DNA from: CAYWNA01 sp964459305
GTDB taxonomy: Bacteria > Planctomycetota > Planctomycetia > Pirellulales > Pirellulaceae
Assembly (NCBI GenBank): GCA_964459305.1
Contig: CAYWNA010000031.1
Location: 12,831-76,830, forward strand
Length of the DNA stretch: 64,000 nt
Reading direction: 5' to 3'
The stretch's first letter is position 1, and the number at the start of each line of letters is the position of its first letter. Below the pieces are notes generated by a model. The model was not told the origin of the DNA. It made no database searches and was given only the letters and a program-made list of their open reading frames with translations. Made by a program: the position numbers and the translations under genes. Positions 1 through 8,647 of this stretch are shown here, piece by piece.

Positions 1-37
1 TGGAAAGCACTGCCTTCGGCTGAAGCCCTGCAAAACA

Positions 38-100
38 GTAACCCGAAGCGTAAGCGAGGGATTTGCCGCAACGTATTCCCTCGCTTACGCTTCGGGTTAC
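38..100. repeat. Palindromic repeat, family A (perfect hairpin)
   Basis: Arms 38-60 and 78-100 are perfect 23-base inverted complements around a 17-base loop; the left arm begins gtaacccgaagcgtaagcga. The same palindrome recurs at 63295-63355 and a degraded half lies at 8584-8610. It lies just beyond the 3' end of the agarase-like gene, so it could end transcription, but there is no T-tract and the dispersed copies point to a repeat family. Confidence 0.9.
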
Positions 101-127
101 TATAGGACGCCAAGCGGCGCTGTCCAA

Positions 128-1327
128 TTAGGGAGCGCCTGTCGCTTCCGCCCATCGCTGCGTCTGCAAGTTTACCGCTCGGATCAATGCGACGTTCTCG
201 TCGTCGGGCTGTTCCTGGTCGTCCAATAGCCCACGGCGGCGTACGCGGTTGCGCAAGTATGCCCCGCAGAGATGCGCTCCCACGCAGCCGGCGTTCTCTC
301 GCAACTCGGCAAGCACCTCGGCGTACCACCGGCCGTCGTTGCGCGAATAGCGGCCGTTGTGGTACAGCCCACTGTGGTTCTCCGCCGAGATGCCGTGGGA
401 TCCGTCTGCCCAAAGCACGGGCATGCCGGTTTTCTCGTACCAGTCGGCGAGGTGTTCGACCGGCTGGCGGAAGTCTTGGAAGCTGAGCACGTCCACGTAG
501 GGCCGCGCCGCATCCACAATTTCCATCGGCAGCGGCGCGTTGGCTTCGTAACGGTCGCCCAAGATCAAGTGGTGCTTGTCGTAGCGACGGATGGCGGTAT
601 TCGTGACTTTGTAGTACTGCGTCGCCAACTCGAACAGTTCCTTGCAACCGGCCTCCGTCTTGAGCCTTGCCGGATCGAACAGCGGACCTTTCCAGTGGTT
701 CATCGATCGCGTGTGTACCCACGTGGGGCAGTCGATATAGAAGTAGCCGATCAGCTTCGGGTCGTCGGCCATGCGGGCGCAGTGCGCCCGGGCAACATAG
801 TCGCACCAGTCCTGAAAACCGGGGCTGAAGAAATCGGGATGCCGCACTTCGGCTTCCCATTGATGGAAATCGGCAAACGGCAGCATGTGGCAATACGGCA
901 TGCCCAGCCACTGGTACTCTTCGAACGTGAAGTTGCGTGAATGACGGTGGTTTGTCTCCGCTCGCGTGACGACTTCCTGCACCCATCCGACACTGTTAAA
1001 TCCCCACGATTTCAAATGCGGCGCAACCGCCTCCTCGATCCACCGCTTCTGGCTGTTGCCGTACTTCTCGCTCCAAATCTTCAGGTTTTCCGCGTAGCGC
1101 AGCGATGTCGAGTCGATATGGTTCAGCGCCACGGAGAAGAACGGCTTCTCGTCGGGCGAAATCAACCACCATCGGCCGCGACGCTTGTCAAGCGTGAAGA
1201 AGCCTTTCGGCTCCGGCTGCGTGGTTTTCTCCGCAGCCCGACTGCGACCGCCAAGCGAAAGCCCCGCAGCAATGGCAGCAGAAGTGGTCAGGAAGGTACG
1301 ACGAGGAATGGGCTGTTCTTTCAACAT
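128..1327 (-). CDS. Tat-exported agarase-like TIM-barrel protein
   Basis: Protein of 399 residues starting at the ATG at 1327 (MLKEQPIPRRTFL). An upstream in-frame start at 1408 would place 27 extra residues before the twin-arginine motif, so it was not used. Residues 9-13 (RRTFL) and the following hydrophobic stretch form a Tat signal ending near SRAA. The mature start (GFFTLDKRRGRWWLISPDEK) resembles the entry strand of bacterial agarase-like glycoside hydrolases. The rest, rich in W and H, fits a TIM barrel. At the strand where related enzymes usually carry an acidic DNE-type motif this protein has GYFYIDCPTW, and a later strand reads MPVLWADGSHG, so the usual glutamates are not obvious. 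It probably acts outside the cytoplasm on a polysaccharide. Substrate is unknown and activity is uncertain. Confidence 0.7.
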   Translation of the reverse strand: MLKEQPIPRRTFLTTSAAIAAGLSLGGRSRAAEKTTQPEPKGFFTLDKRRGRWWLISPDEKPFFSVALNHIDSTSLRYAENLKIWSEKYGNSQKRWIEEAVAPHLKSWGFNSVGWVQEVVTRAETNHRHSRNFTFEEYQWLGMPYCHMLPFADFHQWEAEVRHPDFFSPGFQDWCDYVARAHCARMADDPKLIGYFYIDCPTWVHTRSMNHWKGPLFDPARLKTEAGCKELFELATQYYKVTNTAIRRYDKHHLILGDRYEANAPLPMEIVDAARPYVDVLSFQDFRQPVEHLADWYEKTGMPVLWADGSHGISAENHSGLYHNGRYSRNDGRWYAEVLAELRENAGCVGAHLCGAYLRNRVRRRGLLDDQEQPDDENVALIRAVNLQTQRWAEATGAP

Positions 1328-1480
1328 GAGTCTATCCGTTGGTTGCAGAAGACACGGCGAGCGAGGGCCGTCAGGCCCCTGATTTCTCGACCAAATCGAA
1401 TGTTCCATATGCCGTTCCAGAATTCATCGGTAGTGAAGTCCTCCAATCGATATGCCAAGTGAGGTTTGATAATTCAATCA

Positions 1481-1496
1481 GCGGGCTAACGCCCGC
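1481..1496. repeat. Short GC-rich hairpin in intergenic gap
   Basis: gcgggctaacgcccgc is a 6-base inverted repeat with a 4-base loop. It sits between the AlkC-like gene end (1542) and the start of the agarase-like gene (1327), both on the minus strand. It could stop transcription leaving the AlkC-like gene, but there is no T-run, so a small dispersed repeat is equally likely. Confidence 0.45.
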
Positions 1497-1541
1497 CGCT
1501 CGCCACGAAAGTGCGCAGCGTTTGGGTCTATCCTAGCTTCG

Positions 1542-2630
1542 TCATGGACTCACCAACCGAAAGGCCATCTTGGCCTTCTCTTGGCCGTTGACGACGATCG
1601 AGATCTCGTGTTTCCCAGGATGGTGCTTGCGAGTGGACATGTCGACAAACGAGTGTTTTCGTTTGAAGACGCGCTCGCCCGGCGCGAAAGTATTTTCCGT
1701 GATCTGGAAGACCTTCTTGCCAACCTTGCCGCGTGCTTTGGCAAAATACACGATGTATTCGAGTCGCACTTTACAGCTTTTTTTCGTGCCGACCTTCAAC
1801 ACAAACGAAAACTGAAACTTGTCGCCGATTGCCAGGGTTTTCTTGCTGAGTTTGAGCTTATTGACTTCGATGCGTTTGGGATCGCTCCATCCAAACAGTA
1901 ACATGGCCCTTCTATTGCCGGCCTTGAGCATCGTGCGACACGCGTGCTTGACGATCCAGTCGGTGCGTTCCGACTGGCCATGCCATTGCCCGCAGAGATC
2001 CAGAGCGATTTTGGGATTATCCTTGGAGATGTCGTTCAGGTTATTGGCCACACTCTTTCGCACAAACTCGGATTCATCGTCCTTCAGCTTCTCAAGCACC
2101 GGCAGGATGGGACTCGGGTCTTTCTTGAACTGCGGCAGGGCCATGGCCCACGGAAGCCTGGGGCGGCAACCTTCGCTGGCAAAACGTCGCACGTTAGGTT
2201 CCGAATCCTCGGCGAGCGTTTCCATGAAAGCCATGGCTCGTTCGGGGTCCCGCTTGATGTAAGGCCGAATCGCAAATTCGGAAGACGAGTACTTCGTGAA
2301 AAGCGCGAGCGCCTCCAGCGACAGGTCCCAATCGTCCAAACCATACAACTCCACATAGTCGGGCAAGCACATTGCCTCGAAGCCCTTGACGTTTGGCGCG
2401 GCCTTCATCAGAACCTTGACCGCTCGGCCGTAGGACATCGGCAACGTCTGATGCAGGCCCTGGGTCGTATGACGCATCATTTGCTTGAGTTCCAGTCCTT
2501 TGAATGCATCATCAAACACCAATTGGACAAACGCCCCCTTGTCAAAACGTGTGTAACATTTCTTGACGGCGTCAGCCAAAGCAGTGACCGACGCCTCGGT
2601 GAAGAACATGTCTTTCAATCGCTCAGCCAT
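1542..2630 (-). CDS. alkC: AlkC-like DNA alkylation repair glycosylase
   Basis: Protein of 362 residues. The ATG at 2630 (MAERLKDMFF) was chosen because AGGGAG lies about 7 bases upstream on the minus strand. An ATG at 2756 also has a purine-rich site, so 42 more residues are possible. Residues up to about 240 form a HEAT-like helical array with the family-typical blocks SSSEFAIRPYI, FASEGCRPRLPWA and VRKSVANNLNDISKDNPK. The last ~115 residues (from about LLFGWSDPKR) form a beta-rich domain matching the Ig-like C-terminal domain found in part of the AlkC family. Known AlkC enzymes remove N3-alkylated bases from DNA, starting base-excision repair in the cytoplasm. It is a single gene. Family assignment is strong; the exact lesion range cannot be read from sequence. 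Confidence 0.88.
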   Translation of the reverse strand: MAERLKDMFFTEASVTALADAVKKCYTRFDKGAFVQLVFDDAFKGLELKQMMRHTTQGLHQTLPMSYGRAVKVLMKAAPNVKGFEAMCLPDYVELYGLDDWDLSLEALALFTKYSSSEFAIRPYIKRDPERAMAFMETLAEDSEPNVRRFASEGCRPRLPWAMALPQFKKDPSPILPVLEKLKDDESEFVRKSVANNLNDISKDNPKIALDLCGQWHGQSERTDWIVKHACRTMLKAGNRRAMLLFGWSDPKRIEVNKLKLSKKTLAIGDKFQFSFVLKVGTKKSCKVRLEYIVYFAKARGKVGKKVFQITENTFAPGERVFKRKHSFVDMSTRKHHPGKHEISIVVNGQEKAKMAFRLVSP

Positions 2631-2905
2631 CACGTGCTCCCTGATCTGACAGTTGCCGGCAATCATACCATCCAACCGTGTGGCAAAGTATCCCTCCGGC
2701 AACGCATCAATGAGCCGCCGCCGTTCGCGGTGACCTCCAAATTGCCGAACGGTCATCACACCCTCTGTTAACACTGCGTTCTCCTGTTCGAATCCTACGT
2801 TTCTTGAACAGGAGGAAACAGAGGCAACGGAGAGGGGACAGGAAAGCAACGAACTGCTACAGTATCGGGTTGGAGACGGTGCTATCCCGGATTTTTCACC
2901 AACAG

Positions 2906-3044
2906 GTAGGCCGGAACGAGCAACTGGAGCGGCTGCCGGAACTTCGGTCGCCAGATTCCGGTTGGTCTGGCGACAAGGTGCCGCCATCCTCTTGCCCAGT
3001 TGCGCTGTTCCGGCAGGGATTTCGGCGACCTTGTTCCGGCCTAC
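2906..3044. repeat. Nested inverted repeat in divergent promoter region
   Basis: The outer arms gtaggccggaac (2906-2917) and gttccggcctac (3033-3044) are perfect complements. Inside them ctgccggaac (2933-2942) pairs with gttccggcag (3007-3016), and caactgg near 2921 pairs with ccagttg near 2997. The element fills much of the 469-base gap between the divergent AlkC-like gene (start 2630) and the beta-propeller gene (start 3100). A regulatory or mobile-repeat role is possible. Apart from the ribosome-binding site before 3100, the rest of the gap (2631-2905) shows nothing I can assign. Confidence 0.75.
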
Positions 3045-3099
3045 GCGAGAAATCCGGGCTCTGGTGCCGGGCCATTTGTCATGAATCAAGGAGAGAGCA

Positions 3100-6000
3100 A
3101 TGAGAAAAACGACTGTGGGCGCGGTTCTTCTTGTGCTGCTGGGACGCGCGTCGGCATGGGCGGAGCAGTCGGCGGAGGAGATTCTGAAGGCTTCTGGCAT
3201 CAAGGGCGGGGTGGTCGTCCATGTTGGCTGCGGCGATGGAAAGCTGACAGCGGCGTTGCGGGCGGGCGATTCCTTTCTTGTACAAGGCCTTGATACTGAG
3301 CAGGCGAACGTGGTGCGGGCGCGGGCGCACATCCAGTCGCTTGGGCTTGGCGGCAGCGTGTCGGTCGCTGCGTTCGACGGCCGACGGTTGCCCTATGTCG
3401 ACAACTTGGTGAATTTGGTGGTGGCAAGTGGCGAGTGTCAGGTGGCAAGTGAGGAGATTGCCCGAGTGCTGGTCCCCGGTGGCATTGCCGTAAGACTCGA
3501 TCCTGAAACCCGAAACCTGAAACCTGAAACGTTCTTCCACAAGTCGCGCCCAGAGAAGATGGACGAGTGGACGCATTACTTGCACGGCCCTGATAACAAC
3601 GCGGTGTCACATGATCAACTCGTGGGGCCGCCTCGCTGTCTGCAGTGGATCTCGGATCCGGTGTACGGGCGTCACCACGATCGTCTGTCCAGCATTAGCG
3701 CCGTGGTCAGTGCGAACGGCCGGCTGTTTTCCATTGAGGATCGAGCGCCGGCCCTTTCGATCGAGCTGCCCGCCGAGTGGCGTCTGGTCGCCCGCGACGC
3801 CTTTAACGGGGTGACCTTGTGGGAATTGCCCATCGAGACGTGGCAAACGACGAGAACCGGCTTTCGTAGCGGGCCGGTGCAGTTGTCGCGGCGTTTGGTG
3901 GCGGTCGGCGATCAGGTCTTTGTCGCCATGAACTACGGTGGTCCTCTCTCGTGCCTGGACGCCTCTACCGGTGAGACGCTTAAGACTTACGAGGGAACCG
4001 AAGGCGTGGACGAAATCCTCTATGTGGACGGAACCCTGTACCTTATGGCGTCCGCAACCGACGGAGCGAAGGAGCGTCATATTCTCGCCGTTGCCGCAAA
4101 GAGCGGCCGGATTGTCTGGGAGAACGAAGACGGACCGGCGACGAGCGTTCTGCCTGCGACACTCGCCGTCGGCCAGCGGCAGCTTTTCCTTCATGACGGC
4201 CAGGCGGTGGTGGCGCTCGACCGAGAAACCGGCCAAGTCGGTTGGCGTCAACCGTTGCCTTCCGTATCGAAACGCCCTCCGTGGTTAGCGCCTACCATTG
4301 TGTATCACGACGGCGTCGTGTTGTGCGGTGATCGGGCGGTGGATTACCCGGAGGAATGGAAACGGCACGCGACCCTTCTGTCTGGTATGCTCCAACACGG
4401 CGGGTTGGGCCTGGTGTCGGCCCTGTCGGCTGAGGACGGCGAAGTGCTCTGGCAGGACGAAGCGTCCGAGTGCTTCCATGGAGCGGTCGATGTTTTCGTG
4501 ATCGATGGGATGGTTTGGGCTTCGCGCGGCCCGGCCCGGTTCTTCTTCGAGCGGACGCGACCGATCCTGGACCAAGTACTGGGTGGGGATTTCTATATCG
4601 AAAGCGTCGCAGGCCGCGATCTCCGAACCGGCGAGGTGAAGAAGACGATCGACGCTGCGGAAGCGTTCACCTTGAGCCATCACCACCGTTGCTACCGCAA
4701 CAAGGCGACCGACCGCTACATTATCATGGGACGAACCGGGATCGAGTTCATCAACCTGACGGGCGGTCCCAGTCTGCGCAGTAACTGGACCCGGGGCGCG
4801 TGCCAGTACGGCGTGATGCCGGCAAACGGATTGCTTTACACGCCTCCCCATCCCTGCGCATGCTACAACGCCAGCAAGATGAACGGATTCTTCGCCTATA
4901 GCAGCCGCAAAGAGGCCGCCTGGGCGGGCAAGACCGTCGCACGACTGCAAAAGGGCCCGGCGTATGGACAAATCGGCAATCGAAAATCGGCAATCGAAAA
5001 TCCCAATGATTGGCCAACCTATCGACACGATAATGCCCGCAGTGGTTGCGGCAGCGCGCCGGTCGCTGATCGTCTGGCGGTGGCGTGGCGTCGTGAACTG
5101 CCCGGCAAGCTGAGCGCCCCGACGTCGGCGGACGGTAAAGTCTTTGTGAGCGCGGTCGACCGCCACACGGTCTACGCCCTGGACCTGGACACGGGCGAGG
5201 AGCTTTGGTCGTACATTGCTGGTGCGCGTGTCGACTCGCCGCCGACGTATTGCGGGGGGCGGGTCTACTTTGGGTCGGCCGACGGCTCGATCCAGTGCCT
5301 TGATGCGGCCGATGGGGCGCTAGTTTGGCGTTTTCTTGCGGCTCCGGAACAGACGTCGATCGTGGCATGGGGTCAACTCGAATCGCCGTGGCCCGTCGCC
5401 GGCAGCGTGCTGGTACGTGGTGGATCGGTGTACGCCTTGGCCGGCCGCAGTTCGAACCTCGATGGCGGTGTGTACTTCGTCAAGTTGGATGCGGTGACCG
5501 GCAAACCGCAAGTGATCAAGCAAATCTACAGCCGCGATCCTGAGACGGGGCGGCAGGCGGAGGAACAAATCGACGATCTCTACATGCCCGGCCTGCTGTA
5601 CGACGTCCTGTCGAGTAAGGGAGAGTCCATCTTCGTCCGTGAGGCCCGCTTATCGCTGGATGGAACCATGTCCGATGAACCTCAGCAGCACTTGTACAGC
5701 GTCGGCGGTTTTCTGGACGACACCTGGTGGCACCGTTTCTACATGATCTACGGCACACGTTTCAAGAACGGGCCTGGAGGGGGACTCGGACGTACAGGTG
5801 GGGCACCCTTTGGGCGACTGTTGGTCTGCGACGGGGAACACGTCTACGGTTACGGTCGCGTAAACAACAACCGTCACCACTTGTTCTGCACTGCGGCGGA
5901 TGCGGTGAAATCGCCTCCACCGAAGACGGCGCCCAAGGGCAGGAAAGGGACAAGAGGTAGAAGGGCCCCCTCGGGCAAGATCTGGTCGGACACCAAGTTT

Positions 6001-6279
6001 CCGATGATGGTACGGGCCATGGTCTTGGCCGGCGCGCCCAGCGCGGAAAATGCACGAACTGGCCGACTGGTACTAGCCGGGCCGCCCGTCACGGCGTTCG
6101 CTAATACCGAGATCCTACGCGGCGAGCAAGGTGGCCGGTTAGGGATTGTCGATGCCTCGACGGGTCAACGCCTATCGGAGGCATCGATCGAAGCGCCGCC
6201 CGTCTTCGACGGCATGTGCCTCGCGCGAGGACGCATCGTCCTGAGTCTCACGTCAGGCGCCATCGTTTCCTTTGAGTAG
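3100..6279 (+). CDS. Secreted methyltransferase-like / PQQ-type beta-propeller fusion (copy 1)
   Basis: Protein of 1,059 residues; ATG at 3100 follows AAGGAGAGAGCA. Residues 1-21 look like a Sec signal peptide (cleavage near ASAWA). Residues 36-135 form a class I SAM-methyltransferase-like core with an intact glycine-rich motif I (HVGCGDGKLT, 41-50), an acidic residue after strand 2 (GLDTE) and a late LVPGGIAVRL strand. From about 155 (DEWTHYLHGPDNN) the chain becomes repeated PQQ-type blades: a first set to about residue 625 and a second set after a low-complexity joint near 628-645 (DWPTYRHDNARSGC onward). A close relative lies at 12157-15210. Such proteins are usually called BamB-like or PQQ-binding-like; no PQQ dehydrogenase active site is evident. 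Function is unknown, probably outside the cytoplasmic membrane. A methyltransferase fold on an exported protein is odd because SAM is cytoplasmic. Confidence 0.82.
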   Translation: MRKTTVGAVLLVLLGRASAWAEQSAEEILKASGIKGGVVVHVGCGDGKLTAALRAGDSFLVQGLDTEQANVVRARAHIQSLGLGGSVSVAAFDGRRLPYVDNLVNLVVASGECQVASEEIARVLVPGGIAVRLDPETRNLKPETFFHKSRPEKMDEWTHYLHGPDNNAVSHDQLVGPPRCLQWISDPVYGRHHDRLSSISAVVSANGRLFSIEDRAPALSIELPAEWRLVARDAFNGVTLWELPIETWQTTRTGFRSGPVQLSRRLVAVGDQVFVAMNYGGPLSCLDASTGETLKTYEGTEGVDEILYVDGTLYLMASATDGAKERHILAVAAKSGRIVWENEDGPATSVLPATLAVGQRQLFLHDGQAVVALDRETGQVGWRQPLPSVSKRPPWLAPTIVYHDGVVLCGDRAVDYPEEWKRHATLLSGMLQHGGLGLVSALSAEDGEVLWQDEASECFHGAVDVFVIDGMVWASRGPARFFFERTRPILDQVLGGDFYIESVAGRDLRTGEVKKTIDAAEAFTLSHHHRCYRNKATDRYIIMGRTGIEFINLTGGPSLRSNWTRGACQYGVMPANGLLYTPPHPCACYNASKMNGFFAYSSRKEAAWAGKTVARLQKGPAYGQIGNRKSAIENPNDWPTYRHDNARSGCGSAPVADRLAVAWRRELPGKLSAPTSADGKVFVSAVDRHTVYALDLDTGEELWSYIAGARVDSPPTYCGGRVYFGSADGSIQCLDAADGALVWRFLAAPEQTSIVAWGQLESPWPVAGSVLVRGGSVYALAGRSSNLDGGVYFVKLDAVTGKPQVIKQIYSRDPETGRQAEEQIDDLYMPGLLYDVLSSKGESIFVREARLSLDGTMSDEPQQHLYSVGGFLDDTWWHRFYMIYGTRFKNGPGGGLGRTGGAPFGRLLVCDGEHVYGYGRVNNNRHHLFCTAADAVKSPPPKTAPKGRKGTRGRRAPSGKIWSDTKFPMMVRAMVLAGAPSAENARTGRLVLAGPPVTAFANTEILRGEQGGRLGIVDASTGQRLSEASIEAPPVFDGMCLARGRIVLSLTSGAIVSFE
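3420..3530 (+). repeat. In-frame short direct repeats inside the methyltransferase-like domain
   Basis: ggtggcaagtg occurs at 3420-3430 and 3441-3451. A heptamer close to tgaaacc is repeated four times at 3504-3530 (the second unit starts with c and the last is one base short). Both keep the reading frame and encode low-complexity residues (LDPETRNLKPET) where an ordered strand or loop would be expected. They look like short repeats that entered the gene without breaking it. Confidence 0.7.
4972..4999 (+). repeat. In-frame 14-base tandem repeat between the two propeller halves
   Basis: atcggcaatcgaaa is present twice in tandem (4972-4985 and 4986-4999) and is followed by a partial third unit. 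It encodes GQIGNRKSAIENP, a spacer just before DWPTYRHDNARSG, the start of the second propeller half. The spacer is unlike the surrounding propeller sequence and looks inserted. Confidence 0.75.
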
Positions 6280-6461
6280 ATTGAGCCTTCGGTGGTAGAA
6301 ACCAGCCAGCTTGTTGTGATATACTTCTCGCAACGATAGCCATGTGAAGCATGATTGGAGTAGCGTTGGCAGCCGGCGCGTGATCCTACGGCAGTCAGTT
6401 ATTGGGCATCGCCACGGGGCACACACCGGGAGCGGACACCCGCAGGACCGGAGAGGACATC

Positions 6462-8558
6462 GTGTCATTTTTCCTTCCGTTTGAGACGGATCTCAAAACG
6501 CTCGATGGCCAGCTTGCGGGCCTCGGCGAAGCGGATCCGAGTTATGCGGATGTTCGGGCGCGGCTGGAGACGTGCGAGCGTCAGGTCTACCAGAATCTCG
6601 ACCCCGTCGATACGTTCCTGCTGTCCCGAAATCCTCTGCGTCCAAAGACGCTCGCCTACGTTCAGCACATCTTTCACGACGTGCGGCTCTTCCAGAACTC
6701 TGACGTCCTTGGGGACCACCTCGTTGTCGCCGGCGAGGGTAAAATCGAAATCGATGGAAAACCCACCGACGTCATCTTCGTCGGCCAGCAAACCGGGCCA
6801 TCCTCGCGACGGGAATACCTGGTCAAGATGCCGCCTTCGGAGTACCAGCACTGGAACCAGGGCATGGGATTCCCGGACGGGTATCGCAAGGCCGTCTATG
6901 CCATGGACCTGGCCGAACAGCGCGGCTGGCCCGTGGTGGTTTTCGTGGACACGCACGGCGCCGACGCCTCGGAGTATTCCGAAGAACAGGGGCAGGCATT
7001 TGCCATCAACGAAGTGATCCGCAAGACCACGTCGCTCAGGACGCCAAATCTCTCGTACATCATCAGCCTGGGGGCCAGCGGTGGGGCGATCGCCTTTACA
7101 CCGGCCAACCGGACAATTATGAACCAGTACGCAACGTACATGGTGATCAGCCCGGGCGCTTGTGCGTCGATCCTGTTTCGCACCCGGGAGCCCGATGCGA
7201 TTCGCAGGGCGGCCCGGGGGCTACGTCTGACTGCGCCTGATGCGCTGGAACAGGGTACCGTGGACGAGGTCATCGAGGAGGGGTTGCATCCGGGGCATCG
7301 CTACCCGAACGAACTCTTGGCCAAAGCCAAAGAGGCAGTTGCGCGGAATCTGGCTCAGCTTCTGGATCTCCGCGGTGAGCAGGCCGAGCGCGAGCGCCGT
7401 GAGAAGTTCTTTGCCATGGGTGTGTGGGGCGAGTCGGACGCGGAGCGGCAGACGGATACACTGGCGAAGTGGGCGTGCGAACAGAGTCGGGCTTATGCCA
7501 CTTTGCTCGACGCGCTCACTGACTATTTTGCCCAGCGGGTGGGGAAGAACGGCCGGCCGAGAGACGAAGCTGCAGCCAAGACGCATGCGGAAGCTCGTCA
7601 GGAGGTCGCGCGAATGATCTACGCGGCCGAGCGGGCGGACGCCGCGTACGTGAGCAAGATCCTGGGGTTGGACGCCTATCCCCTGGGCAAGACCCAGTGG
7701 GCTCAAATCCACGAGCATCTGTTGCAGCGGCGCTATGGCGAGCCGAACGGTGTGGGTTCGCTCCACCCCAACGATGGCATCGGCTCGTGCCGACGGCTGC
7801 ACCCGGTCTGCTGGATCCGACAACTCACCGACGAAGACTCGTTCCGGGAATTCGCCGAGACACTCGGGTACTGCTCGATCGACCAGCTTGAGTTCCCCGG
7901 CTATGAAAAGTCCCTGGTTCGCGGGATCAAGGAGACCGGGCTCGACACGGGTTTGGTCACGGGTTTGGCCAAGATTGGCGGATTGGATGTCGTTCTGGCG
8001 GTCAACAATTTCGGTCTGGTCGGAAGCAGTTTGTGCGACGAAATTGGCGAGAAATTCTGCTACGCCGCCGGGCAGGCCCTCGATATCCGGACGCCGCTGA
8101 TTTCTGTCGCGATGGGTGGGGGGGCGCGGATGCAGGAAGGCACGCCGTCGATGCACCGCAATATCCCGAAGATTCAGCATGCCCTGAACGCGTTGGAGGA
8201 GGCCGGTGTGCCGCACATCTCGGTCATCTGCGATCCGACACTGGGCGGGACGGCGATCAGCTACGGATTGCGCGGCGACTATATGATCGTGGTGGAAGGT
8301 TCAGCGAACATCGGCTTTACCGGAAAACGTGTCATGGAGCAGTTTCGGCGGCGCAAGATGCCACCCGACTTCCAGAACGGGGCGTGGCTCCTACGTCGCG
8401 GGTTCGTGGATGAATGTGTAAGCACGGAACGGTTGCCCATGCGCCTCGCAGAACTACTCAAACACGTCATCCAAGGCGGGTGCCTGGCCGACCTGCAAAA
8501 GCGCGGCACGCGTGTGTGGACGCCGAAAGAGATCGTCGCCCTGGGGACGACGCCGTGA
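6462..8558 (+). CDS. Fused acetyl-CoA carboxylase carboxyltransferase, alpha-beta order
   Basis: Protein of 698 residues. The GTG at 6462 is preferred over an in-frame ATG at 6402: ggagagg ends 4 bases upstream, and the protein then begins SFFLPFETDLKTLDGQLAGL like AccA N-termini. Residues 1-~300 resemble AccA, including SLGASGGAIAFTPAN at the oxyanion-hole region. Residues ~420-690 resemble AccD, with AMGGGARMQEGTPSMHR and DPTLGGTAISYGLRGD followed by IGFTGKRVMEQF. Together the halves transfer the carboxyl group from carboxybiotin to acetyl-CoA, the first committed step of fatty acid synthesis in the cytoplasm. AccD normally carries a four-cysteine zinc ribbon at its N-terminus; none is visible at the joint, so this is a zinc-ribbon-less fusion. 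No biotin carboxylase or BCCP gene is nearby. A different acyl-CoA substrate is possible. Confidence 0.88.
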   Translation: MSFFLPFETDLKTLDGQLAGLGEADPSYADVRARLETCERQVYQNLDPVDTFLLSRNPLRPKTLAYVQHIFHDVRLFQNSDVLGDHLVVAGEGKIEIDGKPTDVIFVGQQTGPSSRREYLVKMPPSEYQHWNQGMGFPDGYRKAVYAMDLAEQRGWPVVVFVDTHGADASEYSEEQGQAFAINEVIRKTTSLRTPNLSYIISLGASGGAIAFTPANRTIMNQYATYMVISPGACASILFRTREPDAIRRAARGLRLTAPDALEQGTVDEVIEEGLHPGHRYPNELLAKAKEAVARNLAQLLDLRGEQAERERREKFFAMGVWGESDAERQTDTLAKWACEQSRAYATLLDALTDYFAQRVGKNGRPRDEAAAKTHAEARQEVARMIYAAERADAAYVSKILGLDAYPLGKTQWAQIHEHLLQRRYGEPNGVGSLHPNDGIGSCRRLHPVCWIRQLTDEDSFREFAETLGYCSIDQLEFPGYEKSLVRGIKETGLDTGLVTGLAKIGGLDVVLAVNNFGLVGSSLCDEIGEKFCYAAGQALDIRTPLISVAMGGGARMQEGTPSMHRNIPKIQHALNALEEAGVPHISVICDPTLGGTAISYGLRGDYMIVVEGSANIGFTGKRVMEQFRRRKMPPDFQNGAWLLRRGFVDECVSTERLPMRLAELLKHVIQGGCLADLQKRGTRVWTPKEIVALGTTP

Positions 8559-8583
8559 TCGAGTTTGCGGGCGGATCCATGCT

Positions 8584-8610
8584 ATTCCCTCGCTTTCGCT
8601 TCGAGTCACC
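8584..8610. repeat. Degraded half of palindrome family A
   Basis: attccctcgctttcgcttcg and the bases after it match the right arm of the palindrome at 78-100 with a few substitutions. No matching left arm is present. It lies in the 89-base gap between the convergent carboxyltransferase and lyase-like genes. Confidence 0.6.
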
Positions 8611-8647
8611 ATTCTGCGGATCCTTCGTCCAAAGTGGTCGTGCCGAA

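Noticed and set aside
38..100. Family A hairpin as an intrinsic terminator
   Set aside because: No T-tract follows on either strand, and the arms recur far away with different loops, which fits a repeat family better.
272..940. Plus-strand open frame of 222 codons
   Set aside because: Antisense to the agarase-like gene, which has clear protein similarity and a Tat signal.
2631..3332. N-terminal extension of the AlkC-like gene to 596 codons
   Set aside because: The extension is antisense to the next gene and to the nested repeat; a strong ribosome-binding site precedes the ATG at 2630.
7221..8216. Minus-strand open frame of 331 codons
   Set aside because: Antisense shadow of the carboxyltransferase gene.
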